In this document: one piece after another, positions 59,701-64,000 of the stretch | Layout: the number at the start of each line of letters is the position of its first letter | Position numbering within the stretch: position 1 is the stretch's first letter | Source of the DNA: Perkinsus chesapeaki | Taxonomy: Eukaryota; Perkinsozoa; Perkinsida; Perkinsidae | Length of the DNA: 64,000 bases | NCBI GenBank assembly: GCA_013115145.1 | Contig: JAAPAO010000076.1 | Location: forward strand, 1-64,000 | Reading direction: 5' to 3' | Notes under the pieces: generated by a model | Told to the model about the DNA's origin: nothing | The model's input: only the letters and a program-made list of their open reading frames with translations | The model's database searches: none | Translations under genes and position numbers: made by a program

Positions 59701-62700
59701 TAAGAGAGTATTTCCATTCGATGGAATGGGTGGTGTATCTCGTTACGGCTCTGATATAATGCCGGTATTTTTGGTACGACTACTCGGCGTACTGATATCA
59801 TTTGAGATTGAATGGAGCATCGATGTGAAAACGATTTGTCATTGTCAGGCCGATGAGATGGCAAAGCGCTCAAACGGAGAGATATGCAAGGAAGTGTTGG
59901 CGGCTTGGAAGAGGAGGGCAGAGAGAGTTCATGAGGTTGTGGATGTAATAGGGATTATTGACGAGGGACTTTATGCATATTTTATTTTGGAATGCTGTGG
60001 CGGCGCCGGCCCAACCTTCATCTACAACTATATTCAGTAGAGATGATAGTTCACTTTAATTTTCGGCGCCACCAGTGCTGTATGGGTGACGTGTTCGTTC
60101 TGTGTGAGAGGCATTCGTACTGGTTGCAGGCATTGAACGGGGCGAGTACAGAGGAGTCTTTGACGGCGGTGTTGAGCGAATGTTGTTATGATGAAGATTT
60201 GTCGAGGAGAGCTGGATCTGATACTTTAAGGAGAGCAAAGGAGAGATTAGCAAGGATTAGGTAGGGATATCTTGGATGTTGTAGGAGTATCTTAAGTTGG
60301 TTGGGGTTTTATGTAGGAATATCTTAGGTTGGTTAGGGTTTTATGTAGGAGTATCTTAGGTTGGTTAAGGTTTTATGTAGGAGTATCTTAGGTTGGTTAG
60401 GGTTTTATGTAGGAGTATCTTAGGTTGGTTAGGGTTTTATGTAGGAGTATCTTAGGTTAGTTAGGGTTTTATGTAGGAGTATCTTAGGTTGGTTAGGGTT
60501 TCATGTAGGAGTATCTTAGGTTGGTTAGGGTTTTATGTAGGAGTATCTTAGGTTGGTTAGGGTTTTATGTAGGAATATCTTAGGTTGGTTAGGGTTTTAT
60601 GTAGGAATATCTTAGGTTGGTTAGGGTTTTATGTAGGAATATCTTAGGTTGGTTAGGGTTTTATGTAGGAGTACACGGTATGAGGTTGATCAAGAGTTCA
60701 TATGGGAGTATCTTAGGTTGAACGATGCTATTCGCAAGAGTACCTCAACTCCTTCTGAACTAAGAGATCTCTGGCGTGACGCTGGTCGGCCAGATGATGA
60801 AGAAAGTGCTGTCGGCATGCGGGCATGGAAAAAAGTAAGAAATCGTTCACAACGAGGTTGCGCCGAAATTCCCCTTCAGTCGCTGAAAAGACGAACATTT
60901 GGTTGTTGGTTCGAGGAAGCTCAGGAGCGAGGAGCAATAACTCGCCGGGTAAGAAGGGTTTGTCGAACTGAGAGGGTTAATTTGATAGTACATGTCTTGA
61001 CTCGGTGCCAACTATGCTATTAAATCTTCCTCGAGGAGTTCGGGTTACTGAAATGGGTACGGTTTCAAAATCCGGGTCAAAAACTAACTTGGCATGAAAA
61101 TGGTGTAGATTCTGATGGATTTGATTTTCACAAAGGTCCGCGGTGAACGAGACAATTAGTGTCACAGCGGGGAGTAGCCATTCACCTCGGTACGGATCTG
61201 TTATAAGAAATTTACTCGGTGGACTCTGCCGCCTACTGTCGTGGTTTAAAATGGCCGCAGCTATACGGTAGAATGAGGGGAGCTTATTGCACAGAACTGA
61301 TGACATTATACGTGAAAATACGGGAGATAAATAATCCGCTTATCATTTAACTAAATAGTGATTTCCAAAAAGTATCCAAATTTTCACTCGCTCTTATATT
61401 GTGTGTGTCTCTCTCGTCGACTTGTTGTTGTATTGGTAGGTTCAACGTTGTTTGGGAGACTCGGATGACGTCGGCCTGTTCCATCTAAGAGCCACGCTGG
61501 ATCTGGCAAAGGACCGCGATATTAAGGAAAATGATGTTATTATTGAGGCGGAGCGAAGCTTGGCAAAGTAGGACCAGACGAGCGAAAAGGAGTAGTTGGA
61601 CGAACAGGACCGATCTGTCGATGGAGTTGTCGCGGTCAATCCCATCGTCGACGACTTTGCGTGCGCTGGTGAGAAGCCCGTGGCTGGATTTGGGTGATCC
61701 TGCTGTTGAGGGATTGGTTGATAGAGCGAGTAGGTGTGGGTTGTTAGAGGCAATGTGAGACATTGTGGGGAATGTAGATACTATAAGAGCTAGCGCGGTG
61801 GCGAATAGTGTAGCAGAAAGGGAGGCAAGGGAATTATTGAGGTAGGCGAGGGTTCAAATCCCTGCATGGGTGTTTTAATCTATTTCAGCATTTGGAAGGA
61901 CTTTACCAAGGAGAGGGATGGGCTCCGCAGGAGGCTCATGAAGAGTACAGCGATCGTGAAACTGTTATATTGCTGATCTTCCGTTTTTAGGCCAGGACGT
62001 TGATGAGCTGTCGGACTTGGTAAGGACTCTATCACAACCCGGCAATCGCAATGGTGACCTTCTACAATCGACTGGTGCTAAAGAGAGGCTGATGAAGTTG
62101 GAGTGGATAAAACAGGAAAATGATGCTAGAAGGAACAAGGTAAGGCGGAGTTACTTCGATGGAGTTGTTCCTTTTTGGTCTTCCTTTTTGGAGGCCCATC
62201 TCTTAATGCTAGCAGCAGGCTAGGCAGTTCACTCAAGGCCTTAGCGATGGCTTTAGGGCCGAAAATATCGGTATCATAGGAGAAAATAAGTGCAAGGAAT
62301 AGTGGTGTGAAGTTCGGATATTACGTTGTTGTTCAGTTTCAACGATTTGAGAAAAAGTGGGACAGCGAGGGTGAGAAGTGGTCGTTGAATTCTGTGAACA
62401 CTCCACCACCGTCGACACCATCGACACTTAATGCATGGCCAGAGGAGAATAGGATGGGCCTTTATTTCAAGACTAGCATGCCAACTATTACGGCTACGTA
62501 TCCGAGCACACCAGAGAAAAGTAGAGGTAGATAAGGGAGCTGGTGTGTGAGGAACGGTGTTGTCAGATTCCAAGGGAACTCCCTGTACTATGACGCCGTT
62601 CAGTGTGGCATCATTAAAGCATATGAACGATGATAGAAGGTGAGTTGTGGTAGATGGACGCATGTGGTTGTGTTTTCTGAAATTTGAATTATCCATCGGA

Positions 62701-63055
62701 CGGACGTACGGGCACTGTGAATGATAGAGAACAGCGTGAAAGCCCGAAACTTAACGGCTACGCTTTTCTTGTGGACTGAGGATGAAGCACACTAGGGCAG
62801 GAGTACTGTGAATAAGTGCATCTTTCTTTCAGTCTATCCCCTCCGCTATCTCCCGATTTTCCAGTAAAGTTTTCGACGAGAACCCCGCCAGTCTCACCTC
62901 GCTCTACAACTTCGTATACTATGACAGATTCCTCGGCCATTTTCGGGCCGCCGGGTAGCAGCTTGTTGAAGCCTCCAATGTCGAGTACCGCGATTCATAG
63001 AAGGGATCAGCATGAGCAATATGAAAGAAGCAAGTTGTTGTTCTCGTCGGAGTAG
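56779..63055 (+). CDS. SFI1-like centrin-binding repeat protein (very large, multi-exon)
   Basis: Exons carry the SFI1 signature, a hydrophobic-x-x-W-[KR] heptad at spacings of about 23-35 residues: CLRLWSMYV (56830), AFRKWKACV and FFELWKRRL (57940-58020), IMDTWHQYA (58480), AFGVWADWA, AWRGWKEYS and VIGRWRRIG (59200-59370), VLAAWKRRA (59900) and TFGCWFEEA (60900). Between them lies a helical hairpin repeat of the type LERLIDVAKYAGVP, LEKLIAEGEQNGA and LRATLDLAKDRDIKEND. Introns are about 46-60 nt, except two enlarged by minisatellites (from 58499 and 60261). SFI1 proteins bind centrin along a long helix at centrosomes or basal bodies. The start is provisional: the first clear exon opens at 56779 with no good ATG, so an upstream exon is likely. 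The C terminus is Ser/Pro-rich (62816-63055) and joined by inference. Confidence 0.6.
58499..58750. repeat. 27-bp intronic minisatellite starting at a splice donor
   Basis: About nine imperfect copies of GTAATATTGGGAAAATCTTT plus AGAGTGC. The first copy begins exactly at the donor GT (58499-58500). The frame from 58492 stays open for 63 codons as RNIGKIF-type repeats because 27 is a multiple of three. Confidence 0.9.
60261..60690. repeat. 32-bp intronic minisatellite (about 13 copies)
   Basis: Unit TTAGGTTGGTTAGGGTTTTA plus TGTAGGAGTATC, nearly identical across about 13 copies, begins just after the donor at 60261. The following exon contains 16 bases identical to the unit (60705-60720). Confidence 0.92.
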
Positions 63056-63462
63056 CAATTCTCTTGAGCTTCGCTTCGCTGTGATTTTGTAAGTTGTCTT
63101 GAAAAATGATGTTTTACGTGTCTGAACCTGGTCGATACAGACCTTCGTTTCACCAAGCCGCCGTTGTTCCCATTGGGTTGCCGCTTCAAGGCGAAGAGGC
63201 TTCCTCTTGGTCAGTACACTATTATTGTAGTTACATAACGACATTTGCTTCCCTCAACAAATCCTCTTTATCACGTTCCTCAGCTGTTGGGTTATTAACC
63301 ATTCTTGGAGTTATCACACATACACTTCGGCGTGCCATCGGTCTAAGGTTCTTAATGCACGCCTTCTATTGATAGACTATTTTCAACCGGTGAGTGATGA
63401 GAGAAGATTACCATTGTTTTTCCTGGTAAGTGAGTTCGTTGCTGATTTTTATTAGTGAGTGA
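63056..63462. other. Unassigned intergenic stretch
   Basis: No supported feature between the last Ser/Pro-rich exon and the minus-strand ORF at the edge. Confidence 0.35.
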
Positions 63463-63972
63463 CTAGCTCAATGTTAAATTTAAACTGAATCGATTGCTCA
63501 GTCGGATTTGCTCAAGAAAAAATGCACGCTCCTTATGTATCCTTGCTGCTACTTTGCAAGTGGCTCGGAGCGTGAAGCCACGAAGTCGTGTGTTCATGAA
63601 TTTGTCGTTCAGTCGCCAAGGTCCTTCGATGAGATACTTCAATTGAGGCCCGGCTATAAGCGAGATCTGATCACCGGGCGGTAGTGGTGGTACATCAAGA
63701 ACCCCCAGCTGCCCAACAGGGAACCACTCCCCCCCTCGGAACGCCGTTGATGTCGGTGAGTCTCCACTGAAGCTACACCTTTTCAATCTCAAATTCGACA
63801 AAAGAGGAAGTTGAAGAAACAATTTTTCATTGAACAAAAGACCATAATCGTAGAGTATAATTTCAAATTCGTATATGAAACTTGGATGTTCGTAGCTACT
63901 CCTAGAATGAAAATTGAAAATCGTAAAACAAAAATCAGAAATCAAAAACGGAAAGCTGAATGCGTCCAACAC
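63463..63972 (-). CDS. Unrecognised ORF near the right edge, LRR-like segment
   Basis: A 169-codon frame ending at 63463. The part FLQLPLLSNLRLKRCSFSGD resembles a leucine-rich repeat turn, and a second half is Pro/Gly-rich with GPQLKYLIEGPWRLNDKF. The N-terminal Phe-rich part is A/T-driven and may not be coding. The gene may extend beyond the window. A surface LRR protein is one possibility; certainty is low. Confidence 0.3.
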   Translation of the reverse strand: MLDAFSFPFLISDFCFTIFNFHSRSSYEHPSFIYEFEIILYDYGLLFNEKLFLQLPLLSNLRLKRCSFSGDSPTSTAFRGGEWFPVGQLGVLDVPPLPPGDQISLIAGPQLKYLIEGPWRLNDKFMNTRLRGFTLRATCKVAARIHKERAFFLEQIRLSNRFSLNLTLS

Positions 63973-64000
63973 AAGGGCAAATTAATAAAACACAAGGCAT

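Noticed and set aside
60261-60690. Telomere-like TTAGGGTTT in the 32-bp array
   Set aside because: The unit is 32 bp and lies inside a gene; the short match to plant-type telomere repeats is incidental.
61845-61875. tRNA-like T arm GGTTCAAATCC
   Set aside because: No matching acceptor, D or anticodon stems can be drawn around it, and the preceding bases fit a coding exon followed by a GTAGGC donor.

Overview
The window looks like nuclear DNA from a flagellated protist. Genes lie on both strands and are cut by very short introns, 36-60 nt wherever I could define both ends, with GT-AG borders and at least one GC-AG. UAA, UAG and UGA all appear to act as stops. The gene set includes an intraflagellar-transport subunit (IFT139/TTC21B), an XMAP215/TOG microtubule protein, an SFI1-like centrin-binding repeat protein, a CEP164-like WW protein and a PLK4/Aurora-like kinase. 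An alveolate such as a perkinsozoan would fit, but that is inference from gene content and intron style; no rRNA or other marker gene is present. One assembly gap of 97 N lies at 55569-55665, inside a coding minisatellite.

Layout. 1-9 kb: an intronless TmpA/ferric-reductase-like membrane oxidoreductase (+), a multi-exon PLK4/Aurora-like kinase (-) and an intronless phosphoglucomutase of the PGM2 type (-). 9-15 kb: two unrecognised low-complexity genes (+), then a tandem duplication carrying two paralogous secreted proteins (-). 16-19.5 kb: a MAP3K-like kinase (+) with a long insert between DFG and APE. 20-30 kb: a small secreted Cys-rich peptide (-), then a run of + strand exons giving coiled coils, a CEP164-like WW module, B-box-like zinc modules and a calpain-domain-III-like C terminus. 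30-34.7 kb: a broken Tc1/mariner element and a divergent S10 serine-carboxypeptidase-like gene (+). 34.7-48.2 kb: IFT139 (-), a second small Cys-rich secreted peptide (-), a 165-bp MITE and the XMAP215-like gene (-), which appears to hold a tRNA-Ser(AGA) gene in an intron on the opposite strand. 48-53.5 kb: mostly non-coding or unrecognised. 53.5-63 kb: a Glu/Lys/Ala-rich coiled-coil protein and a large SFI1-like gene whose introns hold two minisatellites. 63.4-64 kb: an unrecognised ORF (-) near the edge.

Function. Five of the recognisable genes belong to centriole, flagellum or microtubule biology. No operon-like logic is expected in a eukaryote, so this clustering may be chance, but it is the main theme of the window. 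The other recognisable genes are single-purpose: sugar-phosphate metabolism, membrane redox, a peptidase relative and small secreted proteins. I did not find a clear defence system, virus or toxin locus.

Limits. Exon-intron structures were worked out by eye only at selected junctions. Gene coordinates for multi-exon genes are spans from the first to the last coding segment I could support, and most 5' ends outside the intronless genes are provisional.
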